Of a stretch of DNA of 64,000 bases, positions 45,400 through 57,763 are shown in pieces (the first letter of the stretch is position 1; each line of letters begins with the position of its first letter). The position numbers were made by a program, and so were the translations under genes. Source of the DNA: Heterostelium album PN500. Its lineage: Eukaryota > Evosea > Eumycetozoa > Acytosteliales > Acytosteliaceae. The stretch spans positions 1 through 64,000 of the forward strand of contig NW_008805073.1 in the NCBI RefSeq assembly GCF_000004825.1, read 5' to 3'. The notes under the pieces were generated by a model. The model was not told where the DNA came from. It was given only the letters and a program-made list of their open reading frames with translations, and did no database searches.

Positions 45400-48300
45400 T
45401 GATGTAGAAAAAAAAAAGAAATAATAATTTTTGAGTTTGATTAATTTGTTATCAAACTTTTTAGATATATATATATTAAATAATAATAATAATTCTTAAG
45501 AATCAGATTATATTGATTATAAATAATTACAGATATTATAATAATTTTTTAATCAAAAAAAACCTTTAAAATAATAAATTTCTGGATATAATACTTTATA
45601 ATAAATATAATAAATTAAAGTAAATCTTTTTGATCTTAAATATTTTAATCTTTGAAAAAAGAAATTAAAAGATTATTAAATAAATTATCATAAAGAAAAA
45701 ATATAAATAATAATAATTTGAAACTTTTAAAAAATAAATAAACTACTATTTTAACTTAAATAAATATAATATATATATATATTAAATAAATAAATAATAT
45801 ATATAATAAAATATTTATAATAATTAACTAATTAATTAAATTAATTTTGAGTTTTATAATAATATAAATAATAATAATAATAATAGTTTATATATATAAA
45901 TATTTTTTGTTGAAAATAAAATAATTATGTAGTTTGATAACTTTTAGACTCTTAAGAGTTTTTAAAATGCTTGCAAGCCGAGGATTCTTCTTTTTCTGAA
46001 TGAAGTTTGTTGGAGTGGTAATAAACTGTATTGACTTGACTTGCAAATGCTCTATAACCAAAACAGATGCTGCGATGGCGACTACTAATCATCAGACGAC
46101 AATGCTCTACTAATAAAATCTGCTGCTAACTGACGGACTCCAATGGGACATCTATAGTTTGCAGTGGTGCAATTTGGAGATGTATGGTGCAGTGGATGCT
46201 GACAATTGGGTTGGAGCTTTTTTTTGTACAATGCAAATATTTGAATTTTATTCAAAAAACAAAAAATGTTGCAACAAACAATGATAATATTTAAATTCAA
46301 CTTGTGAGACCAGAATTTGAAATATTATTATTTTAGAGATGGCGCGAGACTATTTAAAATATTATTGAGCTTTGGTTGGATAAATAACAACTTAATGTTA
46401 TGTCGACAATTGCGAAGAGTGAATATATTAAAAGTTTTCGAAAGTATATATATGGTTCGGTTGTGATTAAAGTGTCTGGTTATATAGTGAATGGAAAAGT
46501 GGTTTGTTGAAGTGTATGTTGTAAAAAAGTTAAAAGTTGAAATTGAAGGTGGTGTACTTTTTTTGAATGTGTTGAGTGTTGTATTTTTAAAACTTGTAGT
46601 AGTGAATGTTAGAGATATTATTCGTATCTTTTTTTTAAAAACAGTTGATTAAAATATGGTATAATCAAAAATAAAAATAATCTACATATATATATTTGAT
46701 TATTTCCGCAACTACTACTTTCTTTTAAATTATTTAATTATTATTTTTATTTTTATTATTATTATTATTTGTTATGTATTTATATGTTCTTCTATTATAT
46801 ATGTGGTGGTAACAAAAAACAATTGAATGGTTTATTGTTGTTTTACTTGGTTGTTGTCGTCGTGTGTGTTAATGCTGTTGTTGTTTTTTAAGGTTGTTAA
46901 TATTAAGTTTTTCAAATTAAAACCACACATATATATGCCAGACCTTGGACAATGAATATGACACTTGTCTTGAGTTGAGTCTTAGTAGTTTTTTTTTAAA
47001 AAGTGTGTGTGGGTGTGTGTGTGTGTGTTTGAGTAATATAATTGTGTGGGTGAACTACTGGTAGTAAGAGTTGAGAGAGTGAGAGTGTGTGTGTGTTTTT
47101 GGATTTAAGGTTTAAGAGTGTGACAAAAATACAGGATTATACAAAAAATAAATTTAAAAAAATAAAAAACTAATTAAATTTTAATGAGTGAGATACTGCT
47201 ATGGGGTTAATGCGAGACTGACAGGTCATTGGAACCTTTAGAAAAACAAACATGTCAAGTGTTAACAATTATAAATAATAAAAAAAGGAAACTAGCCATA
47301 ACAACACACTGGTAGCTTTAAAGTCTAGCCTCCCACTCTCACTACTTTCACATTTCAATAAAAACAGTTGTTTGTTAAGAAAAACAATTTAATGTAAAAT
47401 TTAATTAAAATTATATGTGTGTGTGTGAGCTGCTCTGCTTTATTGTTTTACCCAATGTAGAATGGTTTCGCACTCAACCAAAATGTCAACCAAAAAACTA
47501 CGAGAGCTTCGCTTTGAAGGTGGTGTTTTTTTTCAAGGTTGTCATGCTATTAAAAAAAATAATTTACACAACACACATAAAAAACAACAATCTTTTTTTT
47601 TTGACAATGTTTTTAAGCACTATTATATTACATAGGCTTAATTAAAAAATTGGAATAGACCTTTCTCGAGAATATTACCAACAATGGTAATTCTTGGTTT
47701 TTTGCCTTTTTAAAACAAAAAGTGGGAAAAAATTTAAACTGTTTTTTTTGTTTTTTTTTTTTAAAATGAATAAGAGATTTTTTTTCTATTTAAGGAAATT
47801 TAAATTATTCGTCATTCCAAATTAGTCCTAATTAAGAATTTTAAATTTTACAAACAGTTTTATTGTTATTGAAAATAAAACAATCAAATAAATTACTTTA
47901 TACATAAGTTTCAGTAATTGAATCACGATAGCAGCGCAACAAAATAATCCAAATCTGATTTATGTGATAATATTATTATTATTTCTTCTATTTTTGCTAT
48001 TGCATATGTTTTTAATTCGCACTTGCTGTTTTTGACAAACAAAATATATTAGTGTTTTTATTATCATAATTAATTATTATTTTGATTTGATTTTATTAAG
48101 TTTTAGACAATACAATAAAAACTATTGGAATGATTAAAAAAATCAATTCTAACTTAATTTAATTAATGATTGTAAATATATATAAATAGATAATCAAAGT
48201 AAGGATGTCAGTTTGACAACTAAAAACTTGACATCAAGTGATTATAGTGTTTGTGAAAATGTTTCGATTGTCGTTGTTGCGAAGAATTCTACAGAATGTT

Positions 48301-48666
48301 TTTGATATTATATATATAACATATCATAGTTTAAACATATATTGTAGTCTTACAAAAAAAACAATGAACATTTGAAATAAAAAAAAATTGAAAAATCAAT
48401 AAAGAAAAGTTAAAAAAAAAAAATTTTTTTTTTTAATTCGCAAAGAAAAAAACTAACTTAAATTTAAATAACTTTATTGTTTTTTTCAGATTAATTAAAC
48501 AATAAATATACATAATTAATAATATAATATAATTATTATAAATCTGATTAAAACGAATAACACAAAAATTGAAATAATATATATAAATTGTTATAACAAA
48601 TATATAATTAGAATATATTAGATAAAACAAAAACAAAAACAAGTAGATAAATAAAAATATTATAAT
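45400..48666. other. 3.2-kb gene-free interval between divergent genes
   Basis: The longest intergenic region of the window, between a GATA factor and UBE2W transcribed away from each other. It has long A/T runs, a (TG)n/GTGTGG-rich block near 46990-47095, and a less A+T-biased patch at 45950-46240. In that patch a minus-strand open stretch of about 70 codons (ending VRQLAADFISRALSSDD) may be a gene relic. A second patch at 47180-47240 is also less biased. No tRNA or known RNA was recognised. It may hold extended regulation of the developmental regulator. Confidence 0.45.
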
Positions 48667-49255
48667 ATGGCAACAAGATACGCAAAGAGATTACAAAAAG
48701 AATTGATGGAGTTACAGGTATCACCACCAACTGGTATCAGAGTGGAGGAAGCCAATGACTTGTCAAGATGGGTCATTGGTATTGATGGTACCACTGGTTC
48801 GCTCTATCAAGGCGAGAAATTCAGCCTACAATTCAGATTCAATGATGGCTACCCATTAGAGGCACCAGAGGTTATCTTTATCGGTAAACCACCTGTACAT
48901 CCACATATTTACGGAAACGGTCATATCTGTTTATCAATTTGTATGTAAACCGTCGTCAACGTTAACAACTCTCTTTATAGATTATAATCTAATAATTCAT
49001 TCAATATCTTAACCACTTTTTATATGTAATAGTATACGATCATTGGAGTCCAGCATTGACAGTTTTATCAATTTGTTTAAGTATTTTAAGTATGTTGAGT
49101 AGTTGTACTGAAAAAGTACGACCAGTAGACGATTCTGTATATGTTTCGAGAGCCGTTGGAAAGAGTCCTAAAGATACAAGGTAATCAATCTATCATCATC
49201 ATCAACAATAATAGAAACAACAATAATCGTGCATACTAATTATACTATCTTACCT

Positions 49256-49291
<36 letters not shown>

Positions 49292-49322
49292 TAGATGGAT
49301 GTTCCACGATGATACTGTATAG
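48667..49322 (+). CDS. ube2w: Ubiquitin-conjugating enzyme E2 W
   Basis: UBE2W is the E2 that attaches ubiquitin to substrate N termini. Exons 48667-48940, 49033-49180 and 49295-49322 encode 149 aa (human 151). The UBC fold is complete: KRLQKELMELQVSPPTGI, YPLEAPEVIFIG, and the active-site segment HPHIYGNGHICLSI with Cys88. The UBE2W-type DHWSPALTVLSICLSILSML and C-terminal KDTRWMFHDDTV follow; animal UBE2W ends with the same WxxHDDT pattern, where other E2s have helices. The last intron holds a (CTA)n microsatellite and the last exon is only nine codons. Confidence 0.95.
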
Positions 49323-49640
49323 CTTTAGATATAATTAGCACGCACTAAAAACAATTTTTTATTTTACAACAAACATCAACATACAAAAGTACCAACAACA
49401 CATTATTTATAAATCCGAGTATTAAAATCATTAGCTACTTCAATTATCTCTAAAAAAAGATGATAGGTAAAGTAAAGTTAAAGTTAATCTAAATCATAAT
49501 CTGAAATCATACCAATAACAAAAAAGAAACAATCTATTTGTAAATATAGTACTATATGACATTAGTTATTTATTAAAAAATAATCTTTATTATTATTATT
49601 GTTGTTGTAGCTGTGGAATTAGGTTATTTAATTATTTATT
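49323..49640. other. Intergenic spacer between convergent genes
   Basis: A+T-rich 3' flanks of UBE2W and of the minus-strand gene that follows; nothing else is visible. Confidence 0.45.
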
Positions 49641-52600
49641 TTATTTAAGTGATCTGCTTGTAAACATATTTATATATTCATTGGCCTCTCTAAGGAATAT
49701 GATATTCGATGTATCCGATATCATTGTCAATCCATTGATTTTGTAGTTAATTGTGTTTTGTACTAATTCTTTGTTTTCATATGGATTTAATTTAATGTTG
49801 TTGTTGTTTGTTGTTAATGAAGAAGAGGAAGATGATGATGATGATGATTCTGTTGTATCTAATACCATTGGATCATTAATAGAACTATTGATGTTGCTGT
49901 TGCTGTTGGTAACTAAACTATCGATACCTCTCTTTCTCTTGTTGTTGTTGATGGAATGAGCATGTCTATAAGACATCTCAATAAACTCTTGGAGTATGGT
50001 TAGACAGAGTTTTCTAATGGTGACATTGGACGATGTCAGTCCCTCGATGATTGACGATAGTCTATCTTTGATGAAACTGTTCAACTTGTCAAATGATTGA
50101 CTGTCTTTGTCTCTTCGCTCCAGTGCACTGGCAATCAACTGATACTGAAGCAACTGTACTGTATCCGGATACATATAGATGGAATCTATCGACAATGATA
50201 CGATATCGCCTGACAAATCCGTTAATCCACTTATCTTTTGTAATAGTATTAAAAGATTTGAACTCATATAATTATTGTTATTGTTGTTGTTGTTGTTGTT
50301 TTGAATATTATTGTATAAAGAGGAAGTAGAAGAAGAGTTATCAGAGTAACTATTATTATTGTTATTATTAAAAGTTGGTGGTATCTTGTTGAATAAAGAA
50401 GATTTAATCATTTTTAATACTTTATCTAGTTGTGATAGGTTGCTTCTAAGTATCTCTTCTATTAAAATGATAGAGTTGTTACAGTTACTGTCAATGTTAT
50501 TATTGTGAATGATGAGTTGCAGGAACAAAGACTCCAAAATCGATGAAGTCGAAATAATCTTCTCTTTAACGAGGAATCGAATGAATTGAGCTGATGAATC
50601 TGATGCAATTGGATCTAACAATGAATTATAAATTAAATTTAATCTAGTTGAATTCCAATATTTATGTTGTTGTTGTTGATTATTTTGTTGCTGTTGTTGT
50701 ATTGTACCTATTTGTATTAACTCTAATAACCTAATTGCAAGTAGTTTAGATTTACAATCGGATGATGCTGATAATGATAATATACGATCTAATGTTGTAT
50801 GATTATCGATAAATAAATTTAAAAAGAAATAGTATAGATCTTGTTGACTTGTATTGTTGGTTTGTAATGATGTTGTTGTTGTTGATGATGATGACGATGA
50901 TGACGATGATGTAGTTGTTTGTAATATTGATATTAACATTTGTAATAGATTATTTACACTGGTTGATGGAATGAATAAACTGGTGAGTGATGTGGTGTTG
51001 TTTGTGGATGAGAGATAGGGTGATGAGAACAATTGGTCCAGAACTAATGTACTATCTAACAGCTCGATCAAAGACATCGATATACTCTTGATAATCAATC
51101 TGTGATTACTGAATCTTCTAATAATGAAATATATATAATCTAAGAATATATTATTACTATTACTACTAATATCTTCATCATCTCTATCATTTTCCTGTTC
51201 CTCTTCTTCCTTTTCAATTTTAGTTATAAAACTATTATTACTATTACTATTATTATTATTATCATTATTAATAGTTTTAATATCACAACTAATATTAAAA
51301 AGTATTCTAACTAATTGTTGAAATATAGTTATTGATTTCGAATCGAATTGATTTGGTTGTAGTTCGAGTTGACCGAGATAGGTGAAGAGGAAGATCTTGG
51401 TGATATCTTGAAGGTCTTGCGGCATGTGTACATAGAACAAAAGAAGTTGTCGACAACTCCAAAATTGATGAGCAATAGTCGATGTGTTGTTGTTGTTGTT
51501 ATTGTTATTGTTGCTATTGTTATTGTTGTTATTTAGTGAGAGTGTAGATCTCCAATATTGTCCCCATATCTTGTAGACTTTACTCTGAGTGTCGCTACGG
51601 AATGACTCTAATGTCCTAATGAGATTCTCTATGGTTTTGACACCGTCCAGTAACTGACGTGGACTGTAGTAACCATTCAAACCGAATCGGTAGTTGACAC
51701 CGAATAACAAAACATTGAGATGATTGGCACCGTAGAATATCTTTTTCAACAACAACTCGGTGTTGAATCGAACATTGTCATTCTCCTCACAGCCCACAAA
51801 CTGGAAGATCGCTGGTAGAAAATGATTTTGTAACGTCACTAAATGATCTGTATTCGATTGATTCCATCTTATAAGTATTTCAATCAATCTAATTATCTAT
51901 CAAATAAATTACTATTAATATTAGATATTAAATAAAATGTATAGAATATTACTTACTTTATCAATATTATTTGATTCAATTAAACTTTGAAGTAATCTAT
52001 GTGTATGTGTAACTTTATTAATGTTTAAAAAATAATATTGAATTATTTCATTAAATCCATCTAAACTACAATTACTATTATAACTATTATTATTATTATT
52101 ATTATTATTACTACTAGTATTTAAGGTAATAACTAATATTGGAACAATAGTTTGTATGAGTAATTGTAATTTCTTTAAAGAGTTATTCTGTTTGACTGGA
52201 TCGATTGTCTTTTGTGTTATTTGGAATATTTGTATTGTATGTTGTTTTATCATTGTCTTTAATGATACCTCTATTTGTTTATCTTCTTGTTTCTTATTAT
52301 TATCTTTATCTATTGTTTGTTGTTGTTCTTGTTGTTGCTTTGATTGATTGCTACTACTACTACTAATATATAATTGTTTTAAATTGGGAAATGATTTAAA
52401 AGGTGATTGTAACAAACTTTGGAAATAGATATTCAATACCATTTCACTACTATACTTTAATAATGATGTTATCCATTGTGAAAGATGAAACTGATTATTA
52501 ATATCATTATTATCATTATTGTCATTGTTATTGTTGTTGTTGTTTGACTTGATATAATATGCAAAGTTAACAGTTGTCAAATCAGAGAGTATCTGTAACT

Positions 52601-53426
52601 TAATGGTATCCGACGTATTACTGTTGGATCTATCATTTATCTTTTGAAACTGTTGTTGTTGTAATTGAAATTGTTGTTGTTGTTGTTGCTGTTGCTGTTG
52701 CTGTTGATTATAATTGAATTTCTTATTCTTTTTATCATATTGTTGATACTTTTGTTGTTGATTCTGTTGTTGTTGTTGCTGTTGTTGTTTCTGTTGTAAT
52801 ATTAAATTATAACCTGAACCAGAAGTATCTCTAAATAGATCTTTAAACAAATAGAATGGTGCTGACTTTGAATGATACTGTAATGATTCATTGACTAACA
52901 TCTCTGCTAATGTGTAGATCACAGTTATGATATACTCTGGTCTATGCATCATAAATGATATCAATACAATATCTAATAATCTTGGTATTATTAATATTTG
53001 ATTATTACTATTATTATTATTATTATTGCTGCTATTAGTTGTTGTTGTACTAGTAATGTTATTATTAATAGATATATCATAAAATAAATGAATGATCTGT
53101 ATTAAATTATTCTTAAAATTGATATCAGCAGATGAGCATTTCAACCAATGTTTGATTAGGTCATCGGCTTGATCCACCAAAACAGAGAGTGGCGTAGTTC
53201 TCTGTATTTCTTGTCTTAGTTTTTCACTTTTGTAATACAATGAATTATTATTCTCTAAATCTATTGTTGTTATGTTGTTGTTATTGTTTATTATCATTTT
53301 TTTAGGTGGTGATTGTTGCTGTTGCTGTTGTTGATCATCATTATCCAACCTCTTCTTTTTCAATATTTTATCATCTTCATCACCACCACTTTTAAAATTA
53401 CTATTTTTATTACTATTATTATTCAT
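49641..53426 (-). CDS. Large N/Q-rich helical protein, family not recognised
   Basis: Exons 53426-51957 and 51896-49641, phase 0, encode 1241 aa. After an acidic/basic, Q/N-rich start (KILKKKRLDND could be a nuclear signal) the ordered parts are helical and suggest HEAT-like or ARM-like repeats: VDQADDLIKHWLKCSSADI, MHRPEYIITVIYTLAEMLV, LNVLLFGVNYRFGLNGYYS and LCLTILQEFIEMSYRHA. Long Q, N and S runs interrupt them. A scaffold subunit of a nuclear complex, for example Integrator, is conceivable but I have no motif that proves it. The join is supported by phase, a GTAAGT donor and a GATAG acceptor. Confidence 0.7.
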
Positions 53427-53757
53427 TATATATCCTTATAAAATCATGTAATTAAAATAATTAATACAACTATGTAACTTCAATTTTGTTTTTTTACCCA
53501 AAATGCGTAATTTTTTTTTTTTTCGTGTTAACAGTTAACTTTTTCATTATCTTAATTTGTTAGACTAACTTAGAGTTGATCGATTGAAACACATTAAGAA
53601 TATTTAATTAAAAATTTATAAATGTTACATATTTTATTGATTATATACATTAAAAAAGTCAATCCAACTATGGAGTGACCAAATTGGTTTCACATATCGA
53701 ATCGTTTAGAATATGAGGTATCTTCACCACTTATTTTAGATATCGTATACTCTATGG
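53427..53757. other. Intergenic DNA
   Basis: A+T-rich promoter side of the preceding gene. From about 53680 the composition becomes less biased, as if coding sequence belonging to the next entry begins upstream of its annotated start. Confidence 0.4.
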
Positions 53758-54435
53758 ATGCGAGAATACAACATTGCCCAACTCACAGTATTCCATCATT
53801 GGCAATATCAGATCGTTGTCACTCTCCGACGAAGCCAGATACAGGCGAATACGATCGTTCTTATATCACACGTCAACTCTATGAGGTGCGTGACCTCTCC
53901 ACTTCCTTTGTGTTTCCATGAGGTAGAGAGAATGGGCTTCGTTGAGGAAATCGAACCGATGGAAGTCGATGAAGATCGATTGTTGACGAAATCACCTTTG
54001 GAATCACTCTTTATCACCACTAGGAACTTTTCATTTCCAAAAGACTTCCTCTTGGATGAAGCCTTTGAAAACCTCAAAAATATTGTAATCAGTGTAAGAG
54101 ATGTCTGGGTTACTGACACAGAGTACTTTAAGATGATCAAACGTATCAAGAAGCATCCTTCAATGATCAGTTTCGCACTTATTAGTGACATCAGTATATT
54201 CAGAGACGATAAGAAAATCGACGGATGGTTCGATATACTCTCACAATGTTCTAGAATAGAAAGAGTTAGATTACGATGGGATATTAGTTTTAGATTTAGA
54301 AATATGATAAAGTTATTTTCAAGCAATAATAGTAAATTAAGATTAATATCATTCGAATTTATAAAGACATTGGATATAAATGATAATGATGAGAAAGAAA
54401 TGGAGGAATTTGTAAGAGAGCTTGAAGAAAATTAG
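53758..54435 (+). CDS. Hypothetical protein, possibly an incomplete or altered gene
   Basis: A 225-codon open frame. From about residue 60 the sequence looks genuine: MGFVEEIEPMEVDEDR, then FSFPKDFLLDEAFENLKN, and SRIERVRLRWDISF, resembling the leucine-rich or F-box/FNIP-type tails abundant in dictyostelids. The first 60 codons are open in all three frames with similar plausibility, so the N terminus is uncertain and a splice or frameshift near 53900 is likely. The frame ends at 54435, but a second open frame (54422-54619) overlaps it. I cannot name a family. Confidence 0.4.
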   Translation: MREYNIAQLTVFHHWQYQIVVTLRRSQIQANTIVLISHVNSMRCVTSPLPLCFHEVERMGFVEEIEPMEVDEDRLLTKSPLESLFITTRNFSFPKDFLLDEAFENLKNIVISVRDVWVTDTEYFKMIKRIKKHPSMISFALISDISIFRDDKKIDGWFDILSQCSRIERVRLRWDISFRFRNMIKLFSSNNSKLRLISFEFIKTLDINDNDEKEMEEFVRELEEN

Positions 54436-55002
54436 AGTGTCATTTAGGATTTCATTCCTCACTATATTGCCAACTTATAAGTTATTAGAATCAAAGATCA
54501 CATCAAATAGTTCGATTGGACTTGCGCATACTAATAAAATCCCAAGAGACAGAATACCAACCTACACATTAATTAAAGCCCAAAGAACACTCTGTAGTAG
54601 CTTGTTATTTATTCAATAAGAAAAAAGACAAAGATTAATCCAAATGAAAATTAAACTTGTAGTAATGAATATATTACACAATTGTATTTTAATAAATAAT
54701 GAATAAAATTATTATATTGTTATTGTTTAACTTCTGATGATATTATTATTGTCCGTAAAAGTATTGGAATCGGAAGCAGACGTACGAATTGCTTGAGTCA
54801 GAAGTTAGAAGTTAACTGTATAGATCTATAAAATGTAGATCTAAAATTCTAAATTCAGAATAAAAATTAAGAGAATGAAGTATTGTATCGAAATTGATAT
54901 AAATTATATCATAGTATTGTATGAATAAAATATATATTTAATATTTTAAGGGATATCACACTTGTGTATTTATTTTTTTTTATTATTGTTATTCTTTATG
55001 GT
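54436..55002. other. Intergenic DNA with a possible coding tail
   Basis: 54436-54619 retains moderately unbiased composition and an open frame in another phase, perhaps the displaced end of the preceding gene. Beyond that the sequence is A+T-rich. Confidence 0.3.
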
Positions 55003-56328
55003 TTAGAGTTTACGTGTTCTAAATTCTGAGGTTGTAGTACCTATTTACAAATAATATTAATATCATATATTTAAACAATTCTATGAGTTAATTTTAATAC
55101 ATACCGCTACCGCTACCAGAACTGCTTCCTGAACCACTTCCTGAACTACTACCGCTTCCTGAACTGCTACCACTTCCTGAAGTGCTACCTGAGCTGCTAC
55201 CACTTCCTGAACTGCTACCTGAGCTGCTACCACTACTTCCTGAACTGCTACCACTTCCTGAGCTGCTACCACTTCCTGAACTACCACTACCACTACCTGA
55301 ACTAGTTCCACTTCCTGAACCACTGGATGTTGAACCGGAACCTAAATATTATAAGAAATGTTTGAATTAATAAAATATTTATAGAAAATTTTAAATATAA
55401 TTAAAAAATACCTGATCCGGAACCTGAACCTGAACCTGAACCAGAGGTGACTGGAGTTGCTGATGATGCTCCACCTGGGAACCAGTTTTCATCGATACCA
55501 ATACCACAAACTGAAGCTGATGGTGAAGCAAATTGTTTCATTGATGGACTTGACCAACCACCGAATGGTGAGAAATCAGAGAAAGAAGGATTGCCGTCAT
55601 AGTCAGCATACCATAATGGATAGTCAGCACCACCAGTGTATCCATCACTCATAATTGGTGACCATTGAGATTCTGAGGTGTAAACACCAATATTAACACC
55701 TTCACCCTATTAAAATAAAATATTAATACCATATTCATATCTCATTTTAAAAAATGTTGTTACATACTTGTAAACCTTGAATCAAACCTTCAAAGAATTG
55801 TTGGTTGGCACCTTGGTCACCACCCCAATAGGTACCTGGACCTTCGATATCTAACCAAACTGTACCGAATTTGACACCGTTGCTTTGGGTATATTGAACA
55901 AGACTTTGAGCTTGACCTTGTGGATTACCACAACTGAAACATGGGAATAAATAGACATCGACTGAGGTCATTCCACCTGCCCAAGCAGCTTGTACAGATG
56001 ATGCACAATTTGGATCTGGCTCACCAGTTGACATATAACATCTAACAATTGCAAAGCTATTATTTTAAATAAAATATATGATAAATTAATATTGTTTTTT
56101 CAAATCCAATCAAATGTGATCCAACCAACTTACGTGAAACCTTCTCCAACTAAACAACTGAAACCTGAACTATCACCACCTTGTGACTATTTATAGAATA
56201 AAAAAGGTATTAATAAACTTTTGAATATGCAATTTATTTTATTTGTAACCTACAAGATCAACACCATAGGTAGCAAAAGCTACCTTGATTAAAACAATTA
56301 AACAGAATAAAGATAATAGTTTATTCAT
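55003..56328 (-). CDS. Secreted GH25-type lysozyme with Ser/Gly-rich tail
   Basis: GH25 lysozymes hydrolyse peptidoglycan; in bacteria-eating amoebae they act in phagosomes or outside the cell. Exons 56328-56254, 56186-56134, 56056-55768, 55706-55412, 55341-55105 and a probable last exon 55040-55003 give about 328 aa. A signal peptide (to about residue 19, ending KVAFA) is followed by YGVDLSQ with the family's first aspartate (24), CYMSTG, and the catalytic-site segment VWLDIEGPG (Asp112, Glu114). NIGVYTSESQW and LWYADYDG follow. The C-terminal 90 residues are an SGS repeat, perhaps glycosylated. If the last donor is not used, the protein ends two codons later within the previous exon. Confidence 0.85.
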
Positions 56329-57100
56329 TGTTTGTGCTATAAATATTTATATATATTTAAGATGATAAAAATGATTTTGTAAAAACTAAAACTTTAATTA
56401 TGATCTTTTATAAATAAAATTAATCTCTTCCTAAAACCAGATATTTTTTTTTGTGATAGAATATCTTTTTTAGATTTTTTTTTTTTCGTTTGAAACCTCT
56501 TTTTATTTTGATGATTTATTTGGCTTGAATTCCCACCCAAAAGAAACAAAATTATCTGTTCAATTATAGATGGGGCTCATTTGCAGAGAATGCTATCATC
56601 TTTTTATTTATGAAAGTGTTAATTTATCCCTGGGCATTGATCATTTCTTAATTTTATTCTTGATCAACATTCGGACCTGACTTAATATCTCATAACCCAT
56701 TGATTTTATTATAGTAAATAATCAGCAAATTTAAAGTTTTAAAAATAATTTTAGTTAAAAGGTGGGCATCATAAAAAATAATCTTATAAAAGAGTGTAAA
56801 TCAATTGTGTGGGATTTTAATCAAAATTAATTCTTAATTGAATATCTTTTCTTTTTGATAGAAATATCTAACCAACACTAGAGTAAAATTAATTTATAAA
56901 TTAAATGAAAATCAAACATTTTGAAACTTGCTGCTATAATTCGATAGACTTTTTTAATTTACTAATTATTTTATGGTTTTTTTTAATACAAAAAATAATA
57001 TTATTTCTTTTTTAAAGCACTACATTTATTAAATATTATTTAATACTATGTTGACCAACTAGCAAGAATTATTTAAAATTATCACATGGAATATAAAAAA

Positions 57101-57289
57101 TTAATATATCTCCTCTTTGATTAAAAAAATGACCTCTATGATACTAAGTTGAGAAATTAAACATATCAAGGCCTTACAATCACGACAAATCTCGAAATCC
57201 CTTTGGTGCTCTCTACATCTAATTACTGTTGAATTATTATTATTATTATTATTATTTCCTGTTATCTCTTTTAAATATAAATACCACAA
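57101..57289 (-). pseudogene. B-box fragment
   Basis: A 62-codon open stretch holds an N run and then STVIRCREHQRDFEICRDCK with a following ALICL, the first half of a B-box zinc finger (C-x2-H, C-x2-C). The second zinc pair is missing and no partner exon is evident. The larger minus-strand gene just upstream (57764-58429) resembles the region after the B-box in such proteins, so the two may be pieces of related genes. Confidence 0.35.
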
Positions 57290-57428
57290 ATAATTAAAGA
57301 AAGTTATCTCTATTTATTTATTTATGTATCTATAATATTTTAATGACAAACTAGTCCCTTCTTTTCTTTTAAATATATTCAGTATTAATACCTAATTCGA
57401 TTAACTTATTATTATCATACTCTTAAAA

Positions 57429-57640
57429 GGTGATTACTACAAAGTGTAGTCAGGGAATAAGAATAGTATTAAAAGAAATCTATAAATGTTTTATGATTCA
57501 ATATATTAGATTCAATTGAGAGTAAATCCGCAACTTTACAAGTAACTAAATTGAAAATACTATTCTTTTAGGGGTGTCATTTTGTCAGACACTATAGGAT
57601 TTACCTGACCAAAATAAAACTATAGTCGCAAAATGACACT
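57429..57640. repeat. Cluster of three stem-forming inverted repeats
   Basis: A 12-bp inverted pair (57459-57470 with 57556-57567, AAGAATAGTATT), a perfect 11-bp pair (57574-57584 with 57629-57639, GTGTCATTTTG) and a small ACTAC/GTAGT hairpin near 57437 lie in 200 bases. Composition is less A+T-biased than the flanks. This could be a structured RNA or the remains of a small foldback element. Confidence 0.45.
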
Positions 57641-57763
57641 GAGAGGTGATGACATGGGGAAGAGGCAGAAGAAACATTATCGATATTAAAAATCTAATAT
57701 TAGTGAATTATAATTATTAAATTTTAGAATCTTTGGTAATGTTTTGGTGGTGGGTATGATCTG

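Larger units (their letters stand above)
56329..57763. other. Intergenic DNA with B-box relic and hairpin cluster
   Basis: A+T-rich 56329-57100 has no gene. Then comes a B-box fragment (57101-57289) and a stretch with three stem-forming repeats (57429-57640), given separately. Confidence 0.45.
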
